Shown here in pieces: positions 17,796-27,001 of a stretch of DNA of 64,000 nt. Both the position numbers and the translations under genes were made by a program. The DNA is from JAEZKC01 sp046546375 (GTDB lineage: Bacteria > Fibrobacterota > Chitinivibrionia > Chitinivibrionales > Chitinispirillaceae): NCBI GenBank assembly GCA_046546375.1, contig JBKGXV010000010.1, positions 1-64,000 on the forward strand, in the 5' to 3' direction. Each line of letters starts with the position of its first letter. The stretch's first letter is position 1. The notes beneath the pieces were generated by a model. The model saw nothing but the letters and a program-made list of their open reading frames with translations. It ran no database searches and was not told the origin of the DNA.

Positions 17796-18810
17796 CGCAG
17801 CCAGGTACCTCCTGTTCGAGAATACGTGTGATTTTCACTGCTTTCTTTCGGCCCACAAGCCCGGATTTGCCAGCCATTTTCGTTTTACCGTCAACCTGTA
17901 CCAGAAGGTCGCTGTCTTGGGGTTTGTCCAGACACAAAACATCCCCCTTCTGCAGCTGAAGCAGATCTCTTATAGTAAGTTTTGTTTTCCCAATGACAGT
18001 GGAAAGATTGATATCCACATCCTTGATCTCCTGTTCTATCAGGGATCTGGTTTCATCGGTGGATGCACTCTGAGAGGACATCCAGTTTTCGCCTGAAAGG
18101 TTGTTTATCACACTTTCAAGCAACATGTAGGGAAAGCAGATGCTCATGAGCCCGGAGGCATTCTGCATTCTCACTTCAAGCGAGATGAGAATTACCGTTT
18201 CTCCCGGAGGTGCGATCTGCACAAACTGGGGATTGGTCTCGTATGTTTCAATTTTCGGTTCGAATTTGCCGATATGATCCCACACATCCTTGAGATCCGC
18301 AAGTCCCCGCTCCACAATCCGGTGTATCACATTCTGCTCGATCAAGGTGAGCTCGCGGTTCTGTTCTGAAGGGCGTCCCTGACCACCGAAAAGGCGATCA
18401 ATGATGAAAAACACAAGCGAAGGATTAATCTCCATTATTGCGGACCCCTCCAGGGGATCCATTCTGAAAACGTGGATACAGCTTGGATTAGAGATGGACA
18501 TCACGAATTCGGAATACGTAAGCTGATCCACACTCACCAGTTCTATTTCAACAAAGGTTCGCAGAAAATTGGTGAGAGAAGTCGAGAACTGCCGCGCGTA
18601 GCCCTCATGCACATTCTGCAGAGTGCGCATCTGGTCTTTCGAAACGCGGTCAGGCCGCCTGAAATCATAAAGGGAAAGGGACTTTTCGGCCTCACTGGAG
18701 TCCTCGCCTCCCCCGCCGTACTGATCCATGTTTCCCAGATCCGGGCCGTCCCCCGCAGATACGGCCGAAAGCAGAGCATCGACTTCGTCTTGCGATAGGA
18801 TATCACTCAC
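17788..18810 (-). CDS. fliM: FliM, flagellar motor switch protein
   Basis: 340 residues. The N-terminal LSQDEVDALLSAV peptide is the CheY-P binding segment. The middle CheC-like domain lacks phosphatase residues as expected, and the C-terminus is a SpoA domain (TVIGKTKLTIRDLLQLQKGDVLCLD). Forms the C-ring with FliY/FliG and controls rotation direction. Starts 15 bp after fliL. Confidence 0.96.
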   Translation of the reverse strand: MSDILSQDEVDALLSAVSAGDGPDLGNMDQYGGGGEDSSEAEKSLSLYDFRRPDRVSKDQMRTLQNVHEGYARQFSTSLTNFLRTFVEIELVSVDQLTYSEFVMSISNPSCIHVFRMDPLEGSAIMEINPSLVFFIIDRLFGGQGRPSEQNRELTLIEQNVIHRIVERGLADLKDVWDHIGKFEPKIETYETNPQFVQIAPPGETVILISLEVRMQNASGLMSICFPYMLLESVINNLSGENWMSSQSASTDETRSLIEQEIKDVDINLSTVIGKTKLTIRDLLQLQKGDVLCLDKPQDSDLLVQVDGKTKMAGKSGLVGRKKAVKITRILEQEVPGCDE

Positions 18811-18825
18811 GATTCACCCCTTTAG

Positions 18826-19362
18826 TCACTGTATGATGTACTGAGTGAAAAGCACATCATTCACCTCTCCCATTTCAGCAGGAAGAGTTTTATTTATGAG
18901 TCTTAACAGATCTTTTCTGATTTTTCTACGAGCATCCGGTTCTGTCACCTCGAGCAGAGAAAGTTTGGATAAATGATCCAAAAGCAGATCCTTATGACGT
19001 GGAGCTCTGCGTCTGAGCTCTGCTCCCAGTTTTTCATTTTTCTGGTCGTATTCGAGAATGAGTGCCACTTTCAGAAACCGTTCCCCATCAGTACCGGCAA
19101 TATTCACCACCGCCTCTATGGGAGCGTCTATAGTGGTTGCCCCCATTTGAGTCATCTGCTCGGCGGCAATTTTAAGAGAATCCGACTTGGCTTTAGCTGC
19201 ATGCTCTTCGGGATTTTCCGGTTTCGGCACAAGAAAGTACACCACTGTGGCCTGAATAACGAGAATCACTGCTAAAATACCAAATAACAACAGCTTATTG
19301 CCACTTTTCTGCTTTTTGTCATCGATTTTCTGTTCAGTTTCCTGACCCTTTTTCTTGTTCAT
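18826..19362 (-). CDS. fliL: FliL, basal-body associated protein
   Basis: 178 residues: short lysine-rich cytoplasmic start, one transmembrane helix (LLLFGILAVILVIQATVVYFLV), then a periplasmic FliL domain ending in LFTQYIIQ, typical of the family C-terminus. Supports stator function. GAGAGGAAAG precedes ATG 19362. Located in the conserved motA-motB-fliL-fliM order. Confidence 0.92.
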   Translation of the reverse strand: MNKKKGQETEQKIDDKKQKSGNKLLLFGILAVILVIQATVVYFLVPKPENPEEHAAKAKSDSLKIAAEQMTQMGATTIDAPIEAVVNIAGTDGERFLKVALILEYDQKNEKLGAELRRRAPRHKDLLLDHLSKLSLLEVTEPDARRKIRKDLLRLINKTLPAEMGEVNDVLFTQYIIQ

Positions 19363-19384
19363 CTTTCCTCTCCGGAATAAAATA

Positions 19385-20122
19385 TCAGCTTTCCTTTTCT
19401 TGCTCTTTTTTCTCTACGTAATCCACATAAATCTCTATACGCCTGTTCTTTGTGCGATTTTCCGCACTGGTATTGGGCACAAGCGGTCTGTATTCTCCAT
19501 AGCCGATTGCACTCAACCGCGCAGGATCAATTCCTCCCCTTTTAGCGAAAAACTTCACCACATTGAGAGCACGAGCTGCAGACAACTCCCAGTTGGAGGG
19601 AAAACGCGCTGTTCGGATCGGTACATCATCAGTATGCCCCTCCACACGGATTTGTGTGGAAGGCACTTTGTTAATAATGAGGGCTATATCACGAAGCGCT
19701 GGGAAAAGTTCCGGTTTGATTTCCGCCTTTCCCACTTCAAAGCCTATAGGATCGGCAATCTTCACCGCGATTCCGCTTTCGGTCACCTTGACCTTTATCG
19801 CATCCTCCAGGTTCTCCTTTTTCACACTTCGTTTGATTCTCATGGCTGCATCGATTGCCATGCGCTTGTTCTGTTCATCACCACCCAGGCGTGGAATCAG
19901 GATATCTTCTGTTATAAGAATCGAGGGATAGGATTCAAGAACCCCGCTGAAAGCATTCTGAAAAGAAGACGCAGCCACGTTGAATTTTGCCGGATCAATG
20001 GTGGACATTGCCAGAAGCATCACGAAAAAACAGAGCAGCAGCGTGCACATGTCCCCCCACGTTGTCATAAACGCCGGTGCGCCTTTGGGTTGCTCGGGTG
20101 GTTTTTTCTTTCTGGCCGCCAT
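19385..20122 (-). CDS. motB: MotB, flagellar stator protein
   Basis: 245 residues. A single transmembrane helix carries the proton/sodium-binding aspartate D24 (TWGDMCTLLLCFFVMLLAMS), and the C-terminal OmpA-like peptidoglycan-binding domain contains VEGHTDDVPI and ELSAARALNVVKFF. Anchors the stator to the cell wall. Whether the motor uses H+ or Na+ cannot be settled by eye. Follows motA by 5 bp. Confidence 0.96.
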   Translation of the reverse strand: MAARKKKPPEQPKGAPAFMTTWGDMCTLLLCFFVMLLAMSTIDPAKFNVAASSFQNAFSGVLESYPSILITEDILIPRLGGDEQNKRMAIDAAMRIKRSVKKENLEDAIKVKVTESGIAVKIADPIGFEVGKAEIKPELFPALRDIALIINKVPSTQIRVEGHTDDVPIRTARFPSNWELSAARALNVVKFFAKRGGIDPARLSAIGYGEYRPLVPNTSAENRTKNRRIEIYVDYVEKKEQEKES

Positions 20123-20127
20123 ACCTG

Positions 20128-20895
20128 TTATTTCTCCTTCATAGCAGCAGCTCTCAGCCCCGGTTCCAGAAACACAGTAAGCTTCTGTTCCACAATACGA
20201 GGGTTGTCACCAGATTGAAGAGACATAATTCCTTCAAGCATAAGCTCTTTTATGAGGATTTCCTTTTGGGAATAAGTCTTCAGTTTTTCCACTATGGGCA
20301 GACATATCGCATTTGCCAGAAGCGATCCGTAGAAAGTGGTGATAAGTGCCACAGCCATATTGGGACCGATAGATTCCACATCCTGCATGTTTCCCAACAT
20401 GAGCACCAAACCCACTAATGTTCCGATCATTCCGAAAGACGGGCCCATGGTAGCCAGAAAGTCAAAAATCTTGGCCCCTTCCTCATGCCGGGTTTCGGTA
20501 AAGGAGATTTCAGTGGAGAGAATGTCCTTTATGAGATCGGGTTCTGTCCCGTCAACGGCAAGCTGAATACCCTTCTTGAGGAAATCATCTTTGACTTCCG
20601 CGGCTCTGGCTTCCAGCGCAAGTATCCCCTCACGCCTGGCCTGTTCTGCGAATTCCACCAACTGACGGATTGTGTCCACAGGAGTTTGTTTCTTCACAAA
20701 AAAGGCATTTTTGAGTACCCCCATACTGTTCATGAGCTTCGATGCGGGAAACGCTGCTATGGTGGCGGAAATTGCTCCCCCTACGGTGATGAGCAATGAA
20801 GGCGGATCAATGAATGCTGCAAGATTGGGCAACTTGATTCCGAAAAGAACCAGTGCTCCCGCCAGCCCCAGACCTATAATGGTCGCCAAATCCAT
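20128..20895 (-). CDS. motA: MotA, flagellar stator protein
   Basis: 255 residues with four transmembrane helices. Starts MDLATIIGLGLAGALVLFGI, and the conserved TM3-TM4 region reads FLATMGPSFGMIGTLVGLVLMLGNM and GPNMAVALITTFYGSLLANAICLPIVEKL. Forms the ion channel with MotB. Confidence 0.96.
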   Translation of the reverse strand: MDLATIIGLGLAGALVLFGIKLPNLAAFIDPPSLLITVGGAISATIAAFPASKLMNSMGVLKNAFFVKKQTPVDTIRQLVEFAEQARREGILALEARAAEVKDDFLKKGIQLAVDGTEPDLIKDILSTEISFTETRHEEGAKIFDFLATMGPSFGMIGTLVGLVLMLGNMQDVESIGPNMAVALITTFYGSLLANAICLPIVEKLKTYSQKEILIKELMLEGIMSLQSGDNPRIVEQKLTVFLEPGLRAAAMKEK

Positions 20896-20923
20896 AAAGG
20901 ACGACTCCTATGATTAAAACAGT

Positions 20924-21154
20924 TTATTCTTTCTTCTTCTGTTCTTCTTCGCTTTTCTGCAGCACCTGCAGCGCCTGACCACAGAGCTGTTTATATTTGA
21001 TAGTCTTACGCACCACATCTTCAAGAGAATTTTTCACTATTATTTTCTTGTTGCTCACCAGGGTGACCACCGTATCCGGGGTTGCCTCGATTGTTTCAAT
21101 CAAATCTGAATTGAGAATGAGTTCCTGTCCGTTCAATCTGCGTAAAGCTATCAT
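20924..21154 (-). CDS. flbD: FlbD family flagellar protein
   Basis: 76 residues. The opening MIALRRLNGQELILNSDLIETIEATPDTVVTLVSNKKIIV is the full FlbD-domain signature. This small family sits just before motA in flagellar operons of spirochaetes and Firmicutes; its role is unknown, possibly regulatory or structural. It is the first gene after a strong sigma-70-type promoter at 21206-21234. Confidence 0.9.
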   Translation of the reverse strand: MIALRRLNGQELILNSDLIETIEATPDTVVTLVSNKKIIVKNSLEDVVRKTIKYKQLCGQALQVLQKSEEEQKKKE

Positions 21155-21205
21155 TTATCCCCCGTATGCGCCTGAATTTGGTGCAAAAAGCAATCCTCAA
21201 GCATG

Positions 21206-21234
21206 ATTATACAGTTCTGTATATATATGTGCAA
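21206..21234 (-). promoter_or_regulatory. Sigma-70-type promoter for flbD-motAB-fliL operon
   Basis: On the minus strand: TTGCAC (21234-21229), 17-bp spacer, TATAAT (21211-21206). The -10 box is perfect and the -35 box matches four of six. It lies about 50 bp upstream of flbD and just downstream of the flgE terminator, so it should start a new transcript covering the motor and export genes. Confidence 0.75.
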
Positions 21235-21269
21235 CATGCATTTGAGTGTTTTAAAACGACATACTGCTT

Positions 21270-21302
21270 ATTAAAAGGCGCCTGGAAAAACCAGGCGCCT
21301 TT
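21270..21302 (-). terminator. Rho-independent terminator after flgE
   Basis: A 12-bp perfect stem AAAGGCGCCTGG / CCAGGCGCCTTT with a five-base loop, followed on the minus strand by TTTT. It sits 7 bp after the flgE stop and separates the hook operon from the flbD operon. Confidence 0.88.
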
Positions 21303-21308
21303 CAGTCT

Positions 21309-23417
21309 TTATCGAACCAACTGAACCAGTTCCTGGAGCAGTGAATCACTTGTGGTGATCACTTTTGAGTTTGCCTGGTAGCCACGTTGAGTGGAAATCA
21401 TATTGGTGAACTCAGTGGCCAGCTCCACATTGGACATTTCAAGAGCTCCGGGTTTGATTTTTGTTGATGATCCGGTTCCCGGTCTGACCATTGAGGGATG
21501 GCCGGAGTTGTTGGAAGTGGCATACATGCTGTCGCCTTTTTTAAGCAATCCGGCAGGATTGTTGAATTCGGCAACATAGATATGGGCAATCGATTTGGTT
21601 ACTCCGTTTGAGTACATACCCGTGATCTCACCCTTTTCATCCACCGAGATCTCCTGGAGCTTTCCCATAGAATAGCCGTTTTGATCTTTTGCAGCTGTGG
21701 TGGAAGGTGAACGAAACTGGGTCACTCCCTGAAATGATCCCGGAGTTCCCACATTCAGATCGATTGAGACGACATCGGAACCGTTCATGGGATCAAAGCT
21801 GAAAGAAGAAGCTTCGTCATCATAGGTAAAGGAGGATGGTGAGCCATCCTGTCCGAAGGTAATCCTTCCGCGGTTCCCACCGAGTATCTGCTCGCCGCCT
21901 GCGGTGGTAACCTCCCAAAGCCACTCGCCCGGAGTGCCGGAGTGAGTGAAATTCATGGTCAGATTATGAGCATCACCGGATTCATCATACACCTCCACTG
22001 ATGTTCCATGAACACCCGTATCCCTTGCGGCCTGTATCTCCGTAAAGGACATGTTGGCATTGAAACGGGTGGGAGCGGGGGTTTCGTTATTTGCGTTGGA
22101 GGCCATTATCGATACAGAGTTGATGGCAAACGCCTCCTCGGGCTGTCCTCTGAGAACGATAGAGCCATCCGGGATGCGGTCATCAACAGTATCGGCAGCA
22201 TTGATGCTCACAGAAGGATTGTTTTCCATAGTACCGTCTGTTGCAGGAAGACCAAACGCTGTCTGCAGAGATTCAAGCAGATCGCTTACAGTGGTGACCG
22301 TATCGGAATCTGTAGCATCAGCAGAATAGGGACGCTCCATACTGATAGCTTCTCCGCCGACAGTACCCTTGATTGTAACCATATCGCCATCCTCGAACCC
22401 CAGAGGCTGTCCTGAAGCATCGTAAACTTCAGCTAGATTCTGATCTTCCGTTGCAGGAGTTCTGATCCCCGCAGAAGAGACCGTATCACCGGCTTCGATA
22501 GTCGGAGGGAAAGCGAAGGTGTCGGCCACGTAGGAATTGGAACCCGGACGTGAACTGCGTACCTGCAGACTGTTTACCGGATCGGAAGCAAGGGAGCTAT
22601 CGATATCCAGAGCCCCGTCGTTTATGTCAACCGAAATGAAATTATCCACGTTGGCACGCAGATAGGTCTGCAGGCTGTCGCGCAGATCAGCAAGTGTGGA
22701 TGTCTCCTCGACGGTATATCTCATGTCTGGAGCCCCGGAAGTGGAGAACGTAAGCACATCTCCCTTTTTAATTCCCAGACTGTTGCCGTTTTCATCATAA
22801 AGGCTGGTTAATGTATTTGTCTCTGACGCTCCGGATATGAAACGGTTACTATGGGTGACTGTACCCAAACCCTCCGAATCAGCATCGAGATTACTGGCAA
22901 AATCCACCTCGGAAGTGGCTTTGGCCGGAGCTTTCTCTCCAAACGGAATACGGATATCACCTATGGGAGTACCGGGAAGATATTCACCATCCGGTGATGC
23001 CATCATTCCCTGCAGAGTGTATCCGTTTGTAGGAGAAACCAGCCGCCCGGTTCCATCCAGCTGAAGTCCGCCATTGCGGCTGTAATAGGTGCCTTCACCG
23101 CTGGAATAAGCAAAATATGCATTTCCCTCCAAAGCCAGATCGGTGATCTGGCCGGTAGTTTGAAGATTACCCTGGGTGAGGATGGTATCGGTCGATCCTA
23201 CAGCCATCCCAAGCCCTACCTGCAGAGGGTTTGTGCCGCCGGCATTCCCTGCCGGACGTGATGCTCCCTGAAGCAGCTGTGCCATTGATTCCTCAAAAGT
23301 CATCCTTCCCGCCTTGAAACCGACCGTATTCACATTTGAAATGTTGTTACCGGTTACGTCGAGAGACACCTGATGATTGCGAAGACCGCTGATACCAGAG
23401 TAAAGTGAACGTACCAT
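21309..23417 (-). CDS. flgE: FlgE, flagellar hook protein
   Basis: 702 residues, much longer than the roughly 400 of enteric FlgE. The N-terminus MVRSLYSGISGLRNHQVSLDVTGNNISNVNTVGFK and the C-terminus (NVELATEFTNMISTQRGYQANSKVITTSDSLLQELVQL) are the coiled D0 helices. The large middle part, rich in Ser/Thr/Asp, forms surface domains. Start ATG 23417 is chosen because AAGGAG lies 8 nt upstream. Last gene of the sigma-54 hook operon. Confidence 0.95.
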   Translation of the reverse strand: MVRSLYSGISGLRNHQVSLDVTGNNISNVNTVGFKAGRMTFEESMAQLLQGASRPAGNAGGTNPLQVGLGMAVGSTDTILTQGNLQTTGQITDLALEGNAYFAYSSGEGTYYSRNGGLQLDGTGRLVSPTNGYTLQGMMASPDGEYLPGTPIGDIRIPFGEKAPAKATSEVDFASNLDADSEGLGTVTHSNRFISGASETNTLTSLYDENGNSLGIKKGDVLTFSTSGAPDMRYTVEETSTLADLRDSLQTYLRANVDNFISVDINDGALDIDSSLASDPVNSLQVRSSRPGSNSYVADTFAFPPTIEAGDTVSSAGIRTPATEDQNLAEVYDASGQPLGFEDGDMVTIKGTVGGEAISMERPYSADATDSDTVTTVSDLLESLQTAFGLPATDGTMENNPSVSINAADTVDDRIPDGSIVLRGQPEEAFAINSVSIMASNANNETPAPTRFNANMSFTEIQAARDTGVHGTSVEVYDESGDAHNLTMNFTHSGTPGEWLWEVTTAGGEQILGGNRGRITFGQDGSPSSFTYDDEASSFSFDPMNGSDVVSIDLNVGTPGSFQGVTQFRSPSTTAAKDQNGYSMGKLQEISVDEKGEITGMYSNGVTKSIAHIYVAEFNNPAGLLKKGDSMYATSNNSGHPSMVRPGTGSSTKIKPGALEMSNVELATEFTNMISTQRGYQANSKVITTSDSLLQELVQLVR

Positions 23418-23527
23418 TATTTGTCTCCTTGATTTTGACACCTCGGATCCTTCGGACCTGAACCGCTTCAGTCGTTCGGCGGTTCCAAAGCATCCGGTTC
23501 GTTTGGGAACCGGTCCTGCCCAAATTT

Positions 23528-23944
23528 TTAGTCCGCTATCACCGTGCTGTCTATATTTGTAAAAACATTGTCCTTGATACTTTCGCCATCCATGGCCGTT
23601 ATTACCGTTTTATTCGGGATGTTCACAATGAAAGCCAGATCCTTGACCAGAATCAAAGAATCTTCAGCTCCCTTGCGTTCGGCACCCGAAACCGCTTTTT
23701 GAAGTTTACTCATTATTTCCGGTGTCAGATCGATACTGCGACTTTTGATCCTGTTTGACGCATGTGCCGAAAATCTGAGTTCCTCCACTTTCGAACGGAG
23801 TATGTCTCCAAATGCCGGTCCCTTGACATCCTTTGCCGGTGGTGCCGATGAAGGAGCAGCGTTGCCGCTACGATGGATAACTCCTGCCCGGTGAGCCTGA
23901 ATGCGGCTATGGAGATCTGCAGATTTACCGTCAACAGGACTCAT
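23528..23944 (-). CDS. Flagellar operon protein, TIGR02530 family
   Basis: 138 residues. The core ELRFSAHASNRIKSRSIDLTPEIMSKL, then SLILVKDLAFIVNIPNKTVITAMDG and the ending NVFTNIDSTVIAD match the small family found between flgD and flgE in spirochaete, Firmicute and Thermotoga operons. Its role is unknown; a part in hook assembly is inferred from context. The ATG overlaps the flgD stop by 4 bp. Confidence 0.85.
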   Translation of the reverse strand: MSPVDGKSADLHSRIQAHRAGVIHRSGNAAPSSAPPAKDVKGPAFGDILRSKVEELRFSAHASNRIKSRSIDLTPEIMSKLQKAVSGAERKGAEDSLILVKDLAFIVNIPNKTVITAMDGESIKDNVFTNIDSTVIAD

Positions 23945-25167
23945 GCTGCATCCTCCTGTACCGGAGCGGAGACATCGAGTATATCGTTTAACGAAACGGT
24001 CCGTCCCCCCATTTTCAACTTCACATCACCGGTCAAACCGGTCAAACCATCCACAGCACCTTCTGTGTAGGCGTAAAGTCCTGGATTAGATTCTGATCCC
24101 ATGACATGAACATCGTACTCTCCGGACTGCACGTATGAACCGTTTGCATTATCACCGTTCCAGACCAGCTTTGCCGTTCCGCTCTGATCAGCCTGAGCCG
24201 AAAGAACCCTCACCACTTCTCCCTGAGAATTTTTCAACTGTATATTAACCTTCTGAAGCGGTTGAGCTTGAACCTTCATCACATGACGCTCCCCTGCCGC
24301 TGCACGGTACTGAAGCGAATCCTGACGGACACGGACATGCTTTCCCATCAAGGAAAGAGCCGATGACCGGGAGATAGCTCCCGAATTGCCATCCTCAGAA
24401 GACACATCGAGAAGTTCTCCGATGGATGTCTCCCGTCCGCCAATCTTCATCTGCGCACCATCTTCAGTGAACCTAACCCCGTCAACCTTGTCCTGCACAT
24501 AAGCATAAAGAGAGGGGTTTTCTTGCTGCCCTTCTATGGTAATCGTGTATTTGCCGGGTTTGGCCAGATCGCCTTCGTCAGTTGTACCGTCCCATTCAAC
24601 AGAGGATGAATTCTGAGCATCCTTGCCATCGGCTTTGATGGTTTTGATTATCTCATCGTCCCCGTTGCGGATTTCAACCAATGCCTCGCTTTCGTTGCCC
24701 AAATGAACAGAAAGCGGTATGCGTTCACCCTCCATTCCACTCCAGGCAATGTTTGACTGACGCATGCGAACAGTTTTACCGATAAGCGACACAGCGGAAG
24801 AATTCGAAACCGACTGGGCGGTATTCTGCTGAGCGTCAATAGTAGAGCTGTATGATTTTTCCAGTTCCCCGATCGCGGACTCGATATTGTTGCTGCTCTC
24901 CAGAGCACGGAACTGAGCCAGCTGCGAAACGAATTCAGTGTTTTCCATGGGGTTCAGAGGATCCTGATGCTTCATCTGAGTGGTCAGCAGAAGCAAAAAA
25001 TCATCCTTGCCCATTTCCTTCATTCCCTCCTTGAACAACTCGCCATCCATTTTCCCGTCCACCTCCGAACCGGAAGCGTCGACAGCCCCGTCTTTCACTG
25101 GAGCACTAACGGAATAAGATTCCTTGGAGGAATTTTTTAAACTACCTACATCAGAACTCAGAGACAT
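23941..25167 (-). CDS. flgD: FlgD, hook cap/scaffold protein with duplicated C-terminal module
   Basis: 408 residues against about 220-260 for ordinary FlgD. The N-terminal cap segment is canonical (FLLLLTTQMKHQDPLNPMENTEFVSQLAQF, residues 57-86). Residues 123-256 and 268-400 are two copies of the Tudor/Ig-like C-terminal module. Paired landmarks are SLIGKTVRMRQ with SLMGKHVRVRQ, NPSLYAYVQDKVDGV with NPGLYAYTEGAVDGL, and KIGGRETSIGELLDVS with KMGGRTVSLNDILDVS. It caps the growing hook while FlgE polymerises. Confidence 0.93.
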   Translation of the reverse strand: MSLSSDVGSLKNSSKESYSVSAPVKDGAVDASGSEVDGKMDGELFKEGMKEMGKDDFLLLLTTQMKHQDPLNPMENTEFVSQLAQFRALESSNNIESAIGELEKSYSSTIDAQQNTAQSVSNSSAVSLIGKTVRMRQSNIAWSGMEGERIPLSVHLGNESEALVEIRNGDDEIIKTIKADGKDAQNSSSVEWDGTTDEGDLAKPGKYTITIEGQQENPSLYAYVQDKVDGVRFTEDGAQMKIGGRETSIGELLDVSSEDGNSGAISRSSALSLMGKHVRVRQDSLQYRAAAGERHVMKVQAQPLQKVNIQLKNSQGEVVRVLSAQADQSGTAKLVWNGDNANGSYVQSGEYDVHVMGSESNPGLYAYTEGAVDGLTGLTGDVKLKMGGRTVSLNDILDVSAPVQEDAA

Positions 25168-25182
25168 TCCTCACCTCCTTGG

Positions 25183-26961
25183 CTATACGAAATATTCAAA
25201 ACTATTGTGGCCGAACCGCCTGCCCGTATCACTTCCGGGCAAATCCTCGCCCACCTTTTCCTCCGGCAGCAGATTCTCATTACCACCAGCTGCCCCCCCC
25301 CGGTCGTCCCAGTTGGAAGCCGTATCAGACAGCTCATGACCGAACCTCTGCTCCGATCCGTCCCTGCCGCCCACATCCACACTGAAAGAACCGGCATGGA
25401 TATTCTGCTCCTCAAGGGCATCCTTGAGAGTTTGCAGATGGGTTTCAATTATCTGCTTTACCTGCTGATTCTCAACCTGGATACGCGCAAACACCACTTC
25501 ATTCTCCATCCTGATATTCAGACGTACTTCGCCAAGAGATTCAGGACGAAGCTGAATTTTCAGCTCATGCACGCCGGAACGAACAGCCGACTGCATCTTT
25601 TCACTTATCTGACGCATAACAGCCTCATCCGTTATACGCGTCAAAGCGGAACTGAGTTTTTCGGTGGATTGGAACATGGCAGCTTCAGAAGCTGAATTGC
25701 TGATCTGATTAACAGCGTGCGGCACCTCTTCAGCATTGGCCGAGGCATCAGATTTCACCGCCTGCAGCTGATTCAGGATATCCGTTGTGAACTTGACTCC
25801 TTTTTCAGACATCTGCGGCTTTACCGGATTTTCACCCTCCGGAGAGAAATCCATTTTCCCTTCCGGAAAAAGTTTCAGCTCCTCTGTAGTGACCTCAACA
25901 GCATCTTTCGGAGAACTGACCGTTTCCATACCAGTAGCTGTATTCACCTGACTGCCACCTTTTTGACCGTCAAGCTTTAACATTGCCCGCATGGTTTTGG
26001 AGTCAACCGCATTCATCATCGAGACAATCTTCTGCATCTCGGTTGATTCGGTTTGAGCCTTGACACCACTGTGAGCCAACAGCTTCTGAATATGTTCAAT
26101 GGCACTCTGCAGATCTTTCTGAACGGATTTCCCGAAAAGACGGTTGATTTCAGTAGAAGTCATAGTCAAATCGGAAGGATCGGTGGCCAGGGGGATTCCA
26201 GAAGAAGCTGTCTGCTTGAATTGCTCGGCAAGCAGCTCATTGACTTTCCCCTTCAGTCCGAGCTGATCAAGCCCCATCTCCACAAAGAACTTCTGATTCT
26301 TCAGAAGCAGAGCAAGCTCGGAAGCACCTTCGGGATCAAGCTTCAATTTGCCCACCTGCAGCATCTCTCCATCGGCAGCCGCTTCCTCAAGCATGCCTCC
26401 GATCTTTTCAAGAGCCCACAGTATCTTGGCAAAATGTCCGCTGCTTGTCTGATCAAGCTTTTCAAAGGATACGTTTTCCATATCTTCACTGATCTCTATA
26501 CCGAGAAGCGAAGCAATCTGAAAAAGAGCAACCTTAAGAAGTTCTCCAGCCTGTTCAGCGGCAGGATCCGCACCCGTTTCAGAAATTTTGCAGCACTCCT
26601 CAAGCACCTCGTCCTTTCCAGAAGAAACCAATTTGACTTCAGAATCAGACTCGGTTTCTTTAACTGAAACATCCTGCTTACATGAGGATTTCTGCACATC
26701 TTTCCCTTTATCGGAATCATGCGAAACGGCCTTCTGTTCGTGTTCTTTGCGGGCAGATTCGGCGGATCTGGTTGCAACCCGGTTTTCTTTTCCGACTCGC
26801 TGGTAAACCTTGCCGAATTCCACTTTTTCAGAACGTTCCCTTTTGACTTCGTTTCTTTCCGATCTGTCCGAGCTTTCACTTCTGCGCTCAGACCGGACAT
26901 GATCAGTCCTTTGATTCCTTGCGGGTTTCTGAAGGAAAAACTGCGCTGTATCATTGATCAT
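25183..26961 (-). CDS. fliK: FliK, hook-length control protein
   Basis: About 592 residues. Charged low-complexity N-terminus (many Ser/Glu/Lys), a long helical middle, and the conserved C-terminal FliK domain LKIQLRPESLGEVRLNIRMENEVVFARIQVEN. It measures hook length and triggers the FlhB switch. I start at ATG 26961, which has AGGAGGTG about 5 nt upstream; the in-frame ATG 26979 lies upstream of that ribosome site. Confidence 0.9.
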   Translation of the reverse strand: MINDTAQFFLQKPARNQRTDHVRSERRSESSDRSERNEVKRERSEKVEFGKVYQRVGKENRVATRSAESARKEHEQKAVSHDSDKGKDVQKSSCKQDVSVKETESDSEVKLVSSGKDEVLEECCKISETGADPAAEQAGELLKVALFQIASLLGIEISEDMENVSFEKLDQTSSGHFAKILWALEKIGGMLEEAAADGEMLQVGKLKLDPEGASELALLLKNQKFFVEMGLDQLGLKGKVNELLAEQFKQTASSGIPLATDPSDLTMTSTEINRLFGKSVQKDLQSAIEHIQKLLAHSGVKAQTESTEMQKIVSMMNAVDSKTMRAMLKLDGQKGGSQVNTATGMETVSSPKDAVEVTTEELKLFPEGKMDFSPEGENPVKPQMSEKGVKFTTDILNQLQAVKSDASANAEEVPHAVNQISNSASEAAMFQSTEKLSSALTRITDEAVMRQISEKMQSAVRSGVHELKIQLRPESLGEVRLNIRMENEVVFARIQVENQQVKQIIETHLQTLKDALEEQNIHAGSFSVDVGGRDGSEQRFGHELSDTASNWDDRGGAAGGNENLLPEEKVGEDLPGSDTGRRFGHNSFEYFV

Positions 26962-27001
26962 ATTCTCACCTCCTTTCATCAGATTTAACGTGTGTATTGA
27001 A

